Source of the DNA: DATLWN01 sp963764315
Lineage (GTDB): Bacteria; Pseudomonadota; Zetaproteobacteria; Mariprofundales; Mariprofundaceae
Reading direction: 5' to 3'
DNA: 64,000 bases
Assembly: GCA_963764315.1 (NCBI GenBank)
Contig: CAVXSB010000002.1
Span: forward strand, 434,001-498,000
The notes beneath the pieces were generated by a model that was given only the letters and a program-made list of their open reading frames with translations, did no database searches and was not told where the DNA came from. How positions within the stretch are numbered: the first letter of the stretch is position 1; every line of letters starts with the position of its first letter. Made by a program: the position numbers and the translations under genes. Shown here piece by piece: positions 16,237 to 28,907 of the stretch.

Positions 16237-17406
16237 TTATGTTGCATCCATTGTATCGTGAGATGGCGTATCTACGCGTGGCAAACATATAAAAAACTGC
16301 GTTCCCACATTCACCAAACTGGTCAACCAGATCGCACCGCCTAGACGATTAACCACTTGGTTTACTGATGCAAGCCCCAAACCAGTTCCCTTATCAGGTT
16401 CCTTGGTGGTAAAGAAAGGAGTAAAAATATTGTCTTGCTTATCTTCTGGAATACCACAGCCATTGTCTTCAACCTTTATTATCACGTTCTTTTCAGTGTT
16501 GACTGGGCAACAACTGAAGCGTGGGCAATACCTACGGCAATGCTCAAGGTTTTTATACGATTGAAACACTCCAACCACGATTCTAGGATCCTTCACGTTA
16601 TCCAAAGCATCTCGCGCGTTGTTGATGAGATTTAATACCACTTGTTCAAGATCGGAACCATCGCCATGGCGGACGATACATTCCCCTTCCTTCGGCATTT
16701 GCACGGTCAATTCAATGCTCTCTGGCAGAATTGACTTGGAGGTTTCAGTTGATTGTTTTACAACGTGAATAAGGTCGAATGAAGCGTCAATGTCTCCCGA
16801 TGGCCGGGAAATATTCATGAGACTTTTCACAAGATGCGCATTCTTTTCTGTCACATGGGAAATCTTAGAAAAGTAAAGCTTCATATTCTCGTCTTTGGCT
16901 AATTTTCCACCAAGATACGTCAAGCCTTGGACAGCGGTCATATAATTATTAAAATTATGGGCTATTCCACCAATCATAGTAACCATTAGCTCGCGCTTCT
17001 GGGCGTCGATCAGAGCGCGTTGCAGCTCATCCTGTTCGCTGATATCTGAGAAAATACCAACGTAATATGATTTCCCAAAGCTATCCATAAAAATTCGAAT
17101 GTTTAACCGTTCATGATAAACATCGCCGTTTTTACGCTTGTTCCACAATGTCCCTTTCCATTGCCCAGTACTCTGAATTGTACTCCAAAGCTCCGCATAG
17201 AACTCTTTTGATTGATACCCTGATTTGAGAAGCGACATTTTCTGACCTATCGCTTCCTTCGCTGAATATCCAGTGATATCCTCAAAAGACTCATTTATAT
17301 AAATAATTTTTGCGTCTTGATCAGTGATAACCGCGGCGGTTCCGAGCGAATTTAGAGCCGAAGCATATAGCTCGCTGTTTAGGCATAAACCGGAGTGATT
17401 TTCCAT
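16237..17406 (-). CDS. PAS sensor histidine kinase with Cys cluster in the ATPase domain
   Basis: About 389 aa, soluble. The PAS domain with C-cap (about 15-125) is followed by the dimerisation helix with phospho-acceptor His150 in GGIAHNFNN. The HATPase has N-box LNLINNARDAL (258-268), G1 DNGCGIP (314-320) and G2 GTGLGLA. Between the N-box and G1 lies an insertion with Cys290, Cys294, Cys299 and Cys300, which is not usual in this fold and could bind metal or respond to redox. The ATG at 17406 has CGGAG upstream. A TTG at 17424 overlapping the previous stop is the alternative. Strikingly AT-rich for this genome, and no response regulator is adjacent. Confidence 0.88.
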   Translation of the reverse strand: MENHSGLCLNSELYASALNSLGTAAVITDQDAKIIYINESFEDITGYSAKEAIGQKMSLLKSGYQSKEFYAELWSTIQSTGQWKGTLWNKRKNGDVYHERLNIRIFMDSFGKSYYVGIFSDISEQDELQRALIDAQKRELMVTMIGGIAHNFNNYMTAVQGLTYLGGKLAKDENMKLYFSKISHVTEKNAHLVKSLMNISRPSGDIDASFDLIHVVKQSTETSKSILPESIELTVQMPKEGECIVRHGDGSDLEQVVLNLINNARDALDNVKDPRIVVGVFQSYKNLEHCRRYCPRFSCCPVNTEKNVIIKVEDNGCGIPEDKQDNIFTPFFTTKEPDKGTGLGLASVNQVVNRLGGAIWLTSLVNVGTQFFICLPRVDTPSHDTMDAT

Positions 17407-17420
17407 GCTACATTCTCCGT

Positions 17421-17879
17421 TCAAGGATCCGTGGCCACACGGTGACGCAGACCTTCGATCAGCTTCATATATTGAGAGATATCGCGTATGAATGCGCTGA
17501 ATTCCGGGGAATCTCCGACATCGATCTTGGCGATGGTTATCTCGGCCTGAAATTCCGATCCGTCTTTGCGGCGGCCGCTGATCTCTGCGCGCCTTTCCAT
17601 CGCACGAGGGCTGGCGCTTGAATCTTTAAAATCATGCACATACGTCGGATGCCCTGCACGAAACCGTTCGGGAATGAGCGCATCCAGAGGTTGACCGACG
17701 ATTTCCTCAGAGCTGTAGCCAAACATATCGGACGCGGCCTTGTTGAAGCTGATAATCCGCTGGTCAGCATTGATCGTAATGATGCCTTCGAAGGATGAAT
17801 CGATAATGGCGCTCAGACGAGCTACTTGCAGATTCAAATCCAAACGTTGCTTAGCGGTACTTTCAACATCCTGTTGCAT
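17421..17879 (-). CDS. Stand-alone PAS domain protein
   Basis: 152 aa. A short helix (1-20) precedes one PAS domain (about 20-140; FNKAASDMFGYSSEEIVGQPLDALIP is the typical core, followed by GRRKDGSEF). There is no kinase, cyclase or DNA-binding part. It overlaps or abuts the downstream kinase gene and probably feeds a signal into it, or represents the detached N-terminal sensor of a split kinase. First gene of the AT-rich three-gene operon. Confidence 0.82.
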   Translation of the reverse strand: MQQDVESTAKQRLDLNLQVARLSAIIDSSFEGIITINADQRIISFNKAASDMFGYSSEEIVGQPLDALIPERFRAGHPTYVHDFKDSSASPRAMERRAEISGRRKDGSEFQAEITIAKIDVGDSPEFSAFIRDISQYMKLIEGLRHRVATDP

Positions 17880-18132
17880 TACCCTTCATACCCCTCCGTT
17901 AAGTATGGATAGATGCCTTATGGCGATGGCGCAACCTAGACATATCGGTAGGTGAATCGCCACCAGTTTTCTAGACATATCTGACCGTCTACTTCTGGCC
18001 GATTGCAGCCACCCAGACCAAGAACATCCAGCAACCACATTGGTTACTGACATGACCTTGGACTGCCGCCATCTCGGCACCGTTTGCGTGATGGGTTATA
18101 GTGTTTCCAATGCCATGCCGAGGACCTTGCCC

Positions 18133-18537
18133 ATGAAACTACGCCACATCCCTGCCCTGTTCACCCTGACCATTGGACTAGTGCTGGCCGGGTGCTCATC
18201 CGGCATCCACGATGGGCCGAGCGAAGCGCACATGGCGCAGCAGATCGCCTCGCAGTTCAACAAAGAGTTCGGGAGCAACCTGGTGCAGGTGCTGAACCTG
18301 AAGGAGAGCCAGGGGCATATCACCGCCAAGGGCCATTACATCGCGCTGGTGCATTTCGACATGAAGTTCACCAGGAGCCTGGCCGAGGTGAAGAAGCAGA
18401 ACGAGGATCAGGCCATGGAGCTGCGCGTGCTGTTCGACAAGTTCAGGGCCGGCGACACCAAACCCATCACCGACGAGGTGCTGTTCAAGCGGACGGACAT
18501 GGGCTGGGTGCTGATCAACAGCAGGCAGCGGAAGTAA
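18133..18537 (+). CDS. Hypothetical lipoprotein
   Basis: 134 aa. The signal peptide with lipobox LAGC places the mature N-terminal Cys at about residue 19. The mature domain (about 115 aa) is charged, with no family recognised. The ATG at 18133 is preceded by GAGGA at eight bases. Upstream in-frame ATGs at 18115 and earlier have no better site. It is convergent with the old-yellow-enzyme gene. Confidence 0.78.
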   Translation: MKLRHIPALFTLTIGLVLAGCSSGIHDGPSEAHMAQQIASQFNKEFGSNLVQVLNLKESQGHITAKGHYIALVHFDMKFTRSLAEVKKQNEDQAMELRVLFDKFRAGDTKPITDEVLFKRTDMGWVLINSRQRK

Positions 18538-18540
18538 TCA

Positions 18541-18555
18541 GGGGCGATCCGCCCC
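18541..18555. terminator. Short GC hairpin between convergent genes
   Basis: GGGGCG-ATC-CGCCCC, a perfect 6-bp stem, lies between the stops at 18537 and 18569. There is no T-tract on either side, so termination is only possible. Confidence 0.35.
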
Positions 18556-18568
18556 CATCATCCAAAGA

Positions 18569-19663
18569 TCAGTCGAACAATCCGGGATGCTCGCGCGGCT
18601 GCGAGCGCCGGTACTGGTTCGGCGCATGCACCGTCGCCCCAAGCTCGGCGGCGGCATGCCAGGGCCAGCGCGGGTCGTACAACATGCCGCGGGCGAGCGC
18701 CACCATATCGGCCTGACCCGAGGCGATGGCGGCCTCGGCCTGCTTCGGCTCGGTGATCAGGCCAACGGCCATGGTCGGCATGCCGGTTTCCGCCCGGATG
18801 CGTTCGGCGAACGGCAGCTGGTAGCCGGGTGCCACCGGAATCTGCTGCGCCGGCGACAGGCCGCCGCTAGAGACATGGATATAGTCGCAACCCAGCTGCT
18901 TCAGCGCATGCGCGAAGGCCACGCTCTGCTCGATGTCCCAGCTACCATCCACCCAGTCCGTGGCCGAGATGCGGATGCCGACGGGCGTGCCTGGCACCGC
19001 CTCGCGCACGGCCTCGAACACCTCCAGCGGATAGCGCATGCGGTTTTCCAGAGAGCCGCCATAGGCATCGCCTCTACGGTTCGACAACGGGGACAGGAAC
19101 TGGTGCAGCAGGTAGCCGTGGGCCGCATGCACCTCGATGGCCTGCAGCCCGATGGCCGCCGCCCGCTTGGCTGAGCTGGCAAAGGCCTGGCAGATGCGCG
19201 CCATACCGTCGATATCCAGGGCCTGGGGCATGGCATCGGCCTCGGCGAACGGAACAGCCGAGGGGGCCAGCGCCTGCCACCCACCCTGCCCGACGGGCAC
19301 CTGGCCGCCGCCCTGCCAGGGTACCTTGGTGGAGGCCTTGCGCCCGGCATGCGCCAGCTGGATCGCCAGTGGCATGTCTGAATGCCGGCGCACCCCGTCC
19401 AGCACCGTCGCCAGCGCACGCTCGGTTTCATGCGACCACAGTCCGAGATCGGCGGGCGAGATGCGCCCCTCCGGCGCCACCGCCGCCGCCTCCAGGATCA
19501 GCATGCCGGCGCCCGACAGCGCCAGATGCCCGAGGTGAATCAGATGCCAATCCGTGGCCCGGCCCTCGTCGGCCGAGTACTGGCACATCGGCGCCACCAC
19601 GATGCGGTTGTGAAGCGTCAGTCCGCCCAGCGATATCGGTGAAAACAAGGCGCTGTCCGACAC
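18569..19663 (-). CDS. NADH:flavin oxidoreductase, old yellow enzyme family (YqjM-like)
   Basis: TIM-barrel FMN enzyme that reduces activated C=C bonds with NAD(P)H. About 364 aa. Marks of the YqjM-type branch are VAPMCQYSA with a redox-tuning Cys, the substrate-binding pair in EVHAAHGYLLHQFLSP, NRRGDAYGGSLENR, and a C-terminal ALARGMLYDPRWPW. The GTG at 19663 is chosen because GGAGGG lies 5-6 bases before it. An ATG at 19675 lies inside that site. It is the only gene of its unit, next to tal but separated by 77 bases. The physiological substrate is unknown. Confidence 0.9.
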   Translation of the reverse strand: MSDSALFSPISLGGLTLHNRIVVAPMCQYSADEGRATDWHLIHLGHLALSGAGMLILEAAAVAPEGRISPADLGLWSHETERALATVLDGVRRHSDMPLAIQLAHAGRKASTKVPWQGGGQVPVGQGGWQALAPSAVPFAEADAMPQALDIDGMARICQAFASSAKRAAAIGLQAIEVHAAHGYLLHQFLSPLSNRRGDAYGGSLENRMRYPLEVFEAVREAVPGTPVGIRISATDWVDGSWDIEQSVAFAHALKQLGCDYIHVSSGGLSPAQQIPVAPGYQLPFAERIRAETGMPTMAVGLITEPKQAEAAIASGQADMVALARGMLYDPRWPWHAAAELGATVHAPNQYRRSQPREHPGLFD

Positions 19664-19740
19664 TGTGCCCTCCATACTCAAAATCGATCGCTCATCCTTC
19701 CCGGAACACGGGCCGGCGGTCAACGCCGCGCTCAGAAGGG

Positions 19741-20817
19741 CTATGTCAGGTGTTTGCGTTTGTCGGCGATGCAGTCCATCAGATCCTGCCAGGAATCGGC
19801 GAAGGCCTTCGTGCCGGCGATCTGCAATTCGGCCGCCAGCTCAAGCTCGTCGATGCCGCCCTCGGTGAAGGCGCGCAGCATGGCCTCGGCATTGCCGCCG
19901 TCGTCCGGCACCACATCATCGATATGGCCATGATCGGCCAGGGCCAGCAGCGTCTTCTCCGGCATGGTGTTGATGGTGTCCGGTGCCGCCAGCGCCTCGA
20001 TGTACAGCACGTCGTCGGCCTTGGGATCCTTGGTGCCGGTGCTGGCCCAGAGCAGGCGCTGCGGGCGGGCGCCTGCCGCCTCCAGGTGCTGCCAGCGCTC
20101 GGAGGCCAAAAGCTCCCGATAGGCACGATAGGTGCGCTTGGCGACGGCGATGCCGAGCCGGTTGCGCAGCGCCTCGGGCAGCTTGTCCTGGACGGCGACG
20201 TCCCAGCGGCTGACGAACAACGAGGCCACCGAGCCGACGGCCGGATCCAGGCCCGCCGCGATGCGGCGCTCGATGCCGCGCATATAGGCCTCGGCGGCGG
20301 CCAGGTAATGCTCCCGATTAAACAGCAGCGTCACGTTCACCGGCACGCCGGCGAAGATGGCGGCCTCGATGGCCGGGATGCCGGCTTGCGTGCCGGGGAT
20401 CTTGATGAAGACGTTCGGCCGCCCCGCTCTTTGATGTAGATCCCTGGCCGCGGCGATCGTGCCCTCGGCATCGTCGGCCAAGAGCGGGGACACCTCCAGC
20501 GATACCCAGCCGTCCATGCCGCCGGTGGCATCGAAGACCGGACGGAACAGGTCGGCGGCGCGGCCCAGATCCTCGATGGCGAGCCGGAAGAACAGTTCCT
20601 CGTTGCTGATCGGGGCCGAGCCCTGCCCGGCGATGGCCTCGTCGTAGAAATCGCTATTGGCGATGGCATGGTCGAAGATCGTCGGGTTCGAGGTCAGGCC
20701 CGTCACCGACAGCTCGTCGATATAGCGGGCCAGGGTACCGCTGTTCAGCAGCCCGCGCGTGATATTGTCGAGCCACAGGCTCTGTCCGAGATCGTGCAGC
20801 CTTTCTGTCGCTTTCAT
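19741..20817 (-). CDS. tal: Transaldolase
   Basis: Transfers dihydroxyacetone units in the non-oxidative pentose phosphate pathway. 358 aa, of the longer transaldolase type. TSNPTIF at 42-48 and the Schiff-base Lys139 in VFIKIPGT are clear. The ATG at 20817 has GGAGAAAG upstream and overlaps the stop of the glycosidase gene (ATGA). It is the last gene of the zwf-glycosidase-tal operon, so all three act on hexose or pentose phosphate flow. Confidence 0.94.
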   Translation of the reverse strand: MKATERLHDLGQSLWLDNITRGLLNSGTLARYIDELSVTGLTSNPTIFDHAIANSDFYDEAIAGQGSAPISNEELFFRLAIEDLGRAADLFRPVFDATGGMDGWVSLEVSPLLADDAEGTIAAARDLHQRAGRPNVFIKIPGTQAGIPAIEAAIFAGVPVNVTLLFNREHYLAAAEAYMRGIERRIAAGLDPAVGSVASLFVSRWDVAVQDKLPEALRNRLGIAVAKRTYRAYRELLASERWQHLEAAGARPQRLLWASTGTKDPKADDVLYIEALAAPDTINTMPEKTLLALADHGHIDDVVPDDGGNAEAMLRAFTEGGIDELELAAELQIAGTKAFADSWQDLMDCIADKRKHLT

Positions 20818-22103
20818 GACTTTCTCCTTGTTGCGTTTGCCGCATGCATGCCCTGCACCCGGAACACCGCCTGCCCCTCCAGGGCATGGTGGCCGATGAC
20901 GGCGGCGGCCGCACTCCAGCCCTGGTGGCGGGTGCCTTCCGGCCGATGTTTCAGACCGTGGATATACTCGGCGAAGCCCCAGGGCTCGCCGTCCATGGCC
21001 ATGGCATTGGCGCGGTGAATGGCCTGCAGGCAGCGCCTGGCCTGCTTCATGTGGCGGCGGCGGGCGAGATCGGCGACATAGAAGCCGGTCAGCATCGGCC
21101 ACAGGCCGCCGTTGTGGTACTCGTAGGGCTTGTTCTTGAAGCTGTAGGAGAACATCACCTGCAGATGCTCCCAGTCCTCGTCCACCGGCTCGATGACCGG
21201 ATGGAAGGCGGGCAGCAGCGGCATGTCGTCGGCCAACAGCTCGCCGTCGATATAGGCATCGACGGTGCGGCGCTGCTCGTCGCCCGCGACATCGAACAAG
21301 GATGCCAGCACATTGGCGAAGGCATCGAAGCGGTAACCGTAGCCGCCGGGGGAGAAGAACGGCATCCAGTAGCGCCCGGCGCCATGCGCCGCCGCCGTCG
21401 CCCTGCCCTTGGCGTAGAGTACCTCGTGATAGGCGTCGTCTGGCATGGGCGCATCCTCGTCCATATCGGCGAACCAGTAATTGTCGCGGATCAGGTGCAA
21501 CAGGCGGCTGACCCTGGCCTCCAGATCATGGTCGGGCGAGCCGTGCACGGCGGCGTGCATATGCGCCAGGGTACACTGCGCCTGCAGGTAGAGCAGCTGA
21601 TCGTAGAGCACATAGCCGTGGTGCAGGTATTCGTCGGCCCAGTCGCCGGTCAGCGGCACGTAAATCAGGCCGCGGCTGTTGTATTCCCAGGCCCCGAGCA
21701 CGAAGCGCACCTTCTCGATGGCCGGCATCAGCTCCTCGAGGAAGTCGTCCTCTCCCGTCGCCAGCCAGTACTCGCCGCAGGCGATGATGAACCACAGATC
21801 GCCGTCGATGCGCCCGGCACTGCCGCCGTAGCTGTAGCGCTCGGAGGCGATATCGACATTGGTGGGGATCTCGCCGTGCGGGCCCTGGTGCGCGGCCAGC
21901 GTCGTGAGCGTCTGGCGCGCCGTGGCGATCAGCCCCTCGTCACCGGTCAGCAGAGCGGCCAGCGCCAAGATGGAGCCGTCGCGCGACCAGACGCGCCGGT
22001 AGTTGTCGTGATGACTGGGGCTGGCCACGAAGCCGTCCGCGCTGGCGCAGGCGTGCAGCAGCGCCAGCGCCCGCGCATAGCCCTCCTGTGCCACGCCATC
22101 CAT
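20814..22103 (-). CDS. (alpha/alpha)6-barrel glycosidase (GH100/debranching-like)
   Basis: 429-aa cytoplasmic protein without signal peptide. It has the fold pattern of GH100 invertases and amylo-alpha-1,6-glucosidase-like proteins: NYRRVWSRDGSI at 34-45 with probable acid Asp42, YGGSAGRIDGDLWFI (about 91-105), EYNSRGLIYVPLTGDWADEY, and EYHNGGLWPMLTGFYV near the end. It probably hydrolyses sucrose or an alpha-glucan to free hexose. The substrate cannot be fixed from sequence. It starts one base after the zwf stop and overlaps tal, which supports a sugar-to-pentose-phosphate operon. Confidence 0.82.
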   Translation of the reverse strand: MDGVAQEGYARALALLHACASADGFVASPSHHDNYRRVWSRDGSILALAALLTGDEGLIATARQTLTTLAAHQGPHGEIPTNVDIASERYSYGGSAGRIDGDLWFIIACGEYWLATGEDDFLEELMPAIEKVRFVLGAWEYNSRGLIYVPLTGDWADEYLHHGYVLYDQLLYLQAQCTLAHMHAAVHGSPDHDLEARVSRLLHLIRDNYWFADMDEDAPMPDDAYHEVLYAKGRATAAAHGAGRYWMPFFSPGGYGYRFDAFANVLASLFDVAGDEQRRTVDAYIDGELLADDMPLLPAFHPVIEPVDEDWEHLQVMFSYSFKNKPYEYHNGGLWPMLTGFYVADLARRRHMKQARRCLQAIHRANAMAMDGEPWGFAEYIHGLKHRPEGTRHQGWSAAAAVIGHHALEGQAVFRVQGMHAANATRRKS

Positions 22104-22104
22104 G

Positions 22105-23515
22105 CTAGCTCCTCTTCTTGGCCGGCTCCGGGTTATGCCAGCCGCCGTGTTCGGCCGTCAGCGCCTCGGCCGCATCCGGCCCCCAGCTGCCGGGCGCATA
22201 GGCCTGGGCCGGGGGGTGGTTCCCCAACACCGGATCGACGACAGTCCAGGCCGCCTCGAGCGCGTCCTCGCGCGTGAACAGGGCGCCGTTGCCGGCCATG
22301 GCATCGGCCAGCAGCCGCTCGTAGGGGGACTCCTCCCCTGCCTGCGCCTCGAGCAGGAAAAGCTCGCGCTGGTCGCCGACGAACTCCTTGCCTGCGCGCT
22401 TGACGCGGGCAGCGAGCGCCACGGCCGAGTCCGGGGAGATGCGGAAAGCGCAGGTAATTGGTACGCCCCTGCACCGGCACGGCGTCGTCGAACAGGCGCT
22501 GCGGCGGCGGCTTCAGTTGCACCAGCACCTCCGCCGCGCTGGCCGCCAGGCACTTGCCGGAGCGCAAATACCAGGGCACCCCCTGCCAGCGCCAGGAATC
22601 GATGAACAGGCGCATGGCGCAGAAGGTCTCGACATCCGAATCCGCCGCCACCCCGGGCTCGTCCCTGTAGCCGTCGTACTGGCCACGCACCACATCGTCG
22701 GGACTGAGCGGCCGCATGGCCTGGAACACCTTGGCCTTCTCCGTGTGCACGGCGCCGTAGCCCTGATAGGCCGGCGGCTCCATGGCCAGCAGCGCCACGA
22801 TCTGGAACAGGTGATTCTCGATAACGTCGCGCAGGCAGCCGGCGCTCTCGTAGAAGGCGCCGCGCCCCTTGACGCCGAAGTCCTCGGAAAGGGTGATCTG
22901 CACGCTGTCGATGCAGTTGCGGTTCCAGATCGGCTCCAGAAAGGAATTGGCGAAGCGGAAATACAGGATGTTCATGATCGCTTCCTTACCGAGGAAGTGA
23001 TCGATGCGGAAAATGTCGTCCTCGGCGAACACGGACAGGGCGATGCTATTGAGACCCTGCGCCGAGGCCAGATCGTGCCCGAACGGCTTCTCGACGATGA
23101 CGCGCCCCCCGGCCGCCAGATCCGCCGCATCCAGCCCCTGGATGACGGTGCCGAACAGCGACGGGGGGATGGCCAGATAATGCGCCGGATGCCGGGCATC
23201 CCCGAGCGTCCGCTTCAGGGCCGCGAACGTGGCCGGCTCGTTGTAATCGCCGCCGACATAGGAAAGCTGCGACAGCAGGCGCGCCAGGGCGGCCTCGTCG
23301 TCCACATCGCCTGCGCCCCGGATGCTCTCCGTCGCATGCTGTCTGAGCTCGTCCACCGTCCAGTCGGGGGCGGCGACGCCGACCACCGGCACGGTCAGCA
23401 CCCCGCTCCGCACCATGCCGTACAGCGCCGGGAAGATCATCTTGTGCACGAGATCGCCGGTTACGCCAAAGACCACCAGCGCATCCGCCGGTGGCCTTTT
23501 CCTGTCATCAATCAT
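22105..23515 (-). pseudogene. zwf: Glucose-6-phosphate dehydrogenase, frameshifted copy 1
   Basis: NADP-dependent oxidation of glucose-6-phosphate. The N-terminal frame (from 23515) shows GVTGDL at 17-22, IEKPFGHD and RIDHFLGKEA. It continues normally to the segment GRTNYLRF, then leaves frame. The expected C-terminus (RISPDSAVALAARVKR onward, to stop at 22105) is in another frame. Removing one base from the AAA run at 22445-22447 restores a full-length protein of about 469 aa. It is either a recent loss or a sequence error. First gene of the zwf-glycosidase-tal operon. An intact, clearly different zwf is at 35879-37378. Confidence 0.88.
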
Positions 23516-23567
23516 AGGTACATCCTTGTTCCATTATGGCCGACACCTCTCCACCCTGCCATGCATC

Positions 23568-24287
23568 TCAGCGGCTGGGCTTGACGATGACATGCACGAT
23601 GTAGTCGTACAGCTGCCGGGTTTGCTCGGGCGTCATCTTATCGGCCGGGAAGGCGGGCATGGCGCCTGGCGAACCGTCCGGCATGCCTGGGGCGCGGATG
23701 AAGCGCTCGAAGGTCTCGTACTGCTTCAACTGCGGCGCCAGCGCCAGCGGCAGATTCGGGTCGATGACGTTGCCGCCATGGGCGTGGCAGCCGGTGCAAT
23801 TGTTGTCGAACACCTTCTCGCCGGCGGCATAGATCGCCGGCCCCCCCGGCGCCAGCCCGGCATATACGAGCTGGCCGCCGTAGTAACCAAGCACGACGAC
23901 GGCGGCGAAACACAGGGCATAGACCGGCATCAGGATATGCAGCGAGGCCTGCCGGTAGCCGAGGATAACGCCGATGACCAGCAGGATCAGCAGCACCATG
24001 GCCAGCGCCATTTTGATCTTGATGATGCTCAGCCAGGCCCCGCCCAGATAACGCTGCCAGTCCAGGACGCCGAAGATGACGGTTGGGAACCAGAAAATCA
24101 GGGCCAGCACCGTGGCATGATGCGCGGAGCGCCTGAAGGCGCGGAAGCGCGGAAAAAATGCCATGCCGAGGAAGGCTGCCGCCCCCACCACCAGCCCGAT
24201 CGGCATATGCACCATGGCGGGATGGATCGGATGCATATAACCGACCCGGTCGAGAAAGGCGTAGAACACATCGACGGCATGGTGCAT
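23568..24287 (-). CDS. Multi-pass membrane protein with C-terminal cytochrome c domain
   Basis: 239 aa. The N-terminal half has four hydrophobic helices (about 28-45, 57-76, 93-112, 118-138) with His residues (MHPIHPAMVHMPIG), resembling DUF2231. A periplasmic mono-heme cytochrome c domain follows, with CTGCH at 164-168 and a distal Met near 210 (PGAMPAF). It could take electrons from the quinone pool or a b-type heme and pass them to a soluble carrier (inference). The ATG at 24287 has an ideal GGAGGA site. It is the only gene between zwf and the divergent metH. Confidence 0.85.
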   Translation of the reverse strand: MHHAVDVFYAFLDRVGYMHPIHPAMVHMPIGLVVGAAAFLGMAFFPRFRAFRRSAHHATVLALIFWFPTVIFGVLDWQRYLGGAWLSIIKIKMALAMVLLILLVIGVILGYRQASLHILMPVYALCFAAVVVLGYYGGQLVYAGLAPGGPAIYAAGEKVFDNNCTGCHAHGGNVIDPNLPLALAPQLKQYETFERFIRAPGMPDGSPGAMPAFPADKMTPEQTRQLYDYIVHVIVKPSR

Positions 24288-24456
24288 GCAATCCTCCTGC
24301 GCATGGGTTGGCCTCGGGGCTCCGCCCGAGCCGGCATTATAGGCATCGAAAATGAGCCCTGCTGAAACCGCGGGCCGGCTGGCGTTGGAGAGCGCCCCCC
24401 GGGCTGCTAGTATGTGCGCATTCTCAAGGGCTAACGCCCCTTCACTAGGATGCACG

Positions 24457-28117
<3,661 letters not shown>

Positions 28118-28129
28118 CAGGATCCGGTC

Positions 28130-28807
28130 TTGCTCCCCTATACCCTGATCGACAGCTCCACCGAGCACGGCACCACCCTGCGCCTGTACCAGCGCGGCGA
28201 GGAGTTCTCGATCCGGGTGGATCAGCAGCAGAGCGAGCTGATGAACAGCCGCCTGCACAATTCGGAGGATGTGCTGGCCGAACTCGCCTGCGCGCAGATT
28301 GCGGGACGGAAAACGCCTCAACTGCTGGTCGGCGGGCTCGGCATGGGCTTCACGCTGCGCGCCGCCCTGACGTATGCCCCCGCCTCCGCACGCATCACGG
28401 TCGCCGAACTGATGCCCGCGGTCGTGCGCTGGAACCGCGAATACCTGGGGAAACTTGCCGGCTTCCCGCTCGACGATGCGCGCGTCGACGTGCTGGAGCA
28501 GGATGTCGGCAAGGTGATGCGCGAACACCGGAACGGCTTCGATGCCATCATGCTGGATGTCGACAATGGCCCGGACGGGTTCACCCGCGAGGACAACGAC
28601 GCCCTGTACGGCTACCGCGGGCTGGATATCGCCTACGACGCCCTGAAGCCCGGCGGCGTACTGACCGTATGGTCCTGCGCCCGGGACCTGGCATTCACCC
28701 AGCGCATGATGAAGGTCGGCTTCGATGTGAGGGAACAAAGCGCGCACGCCCATACCGGCAAGCGCGGCGACAGGCACCATATCTGGATCGGCGTGCGTCA
28801 GCCTTAG
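28130..28807 (+). CDS. Spermidine synthase-like SAM-dependent methyltransferase fold protein
   Basis: 225 aa. Rossmann fold with LLVGGLGMGFTLRAAL (SAM or dcSAM site, about 65-80), VAELMPAVVRW and IMLDVDNGPDGF. It is related to spermidine synthases but lacks the full polyamine-site signature, as is common for the many short family members of unknown activity. It starts 12 bases after metH with a TTG and a CAGGA site, so it is probably co-transcribed. Function in SAM use is likely, but the substrate is unknown. Confidence 0.72.
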   Translation: MLPYTLIDSSTEHGTTLRLYQRGEEFSIRVDQQQSELMNSRLHNSEDVLAELACAQIAGRKTPQLLVGGLGMGFTLRAALTYAPASARITVAELMPAVVRWNREYLGKLAGFPLDDARVDVLEQDVGKVMREHRNGFDAIMLDVDNGPDGFTREDNDALYGYRGLDIAYDALKPGGVLTVWSCARDLAFTQRMMKVGFDVREQSAHAHTGKRGDRHHIWIGVRQP

Positions 28808-28907
28808 GCAGTAGCTTCCTTGAAAGGGCCGAAACCCACCATCACGGAATTTCAGCGCGCCGACGCTATACTTCGCGGATCAATGCGCGAACCGCAAACG
28901 AGGGGAC

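Noticed and set aside
24288..24456. Possible cobalamin or SAH riboswitch before metH
   Set aside because: I found no B12-box or SAH-riboswitch core. Only a short AAGGG...CCCTT hairpin near the ribosome site is visible, which is not enough.
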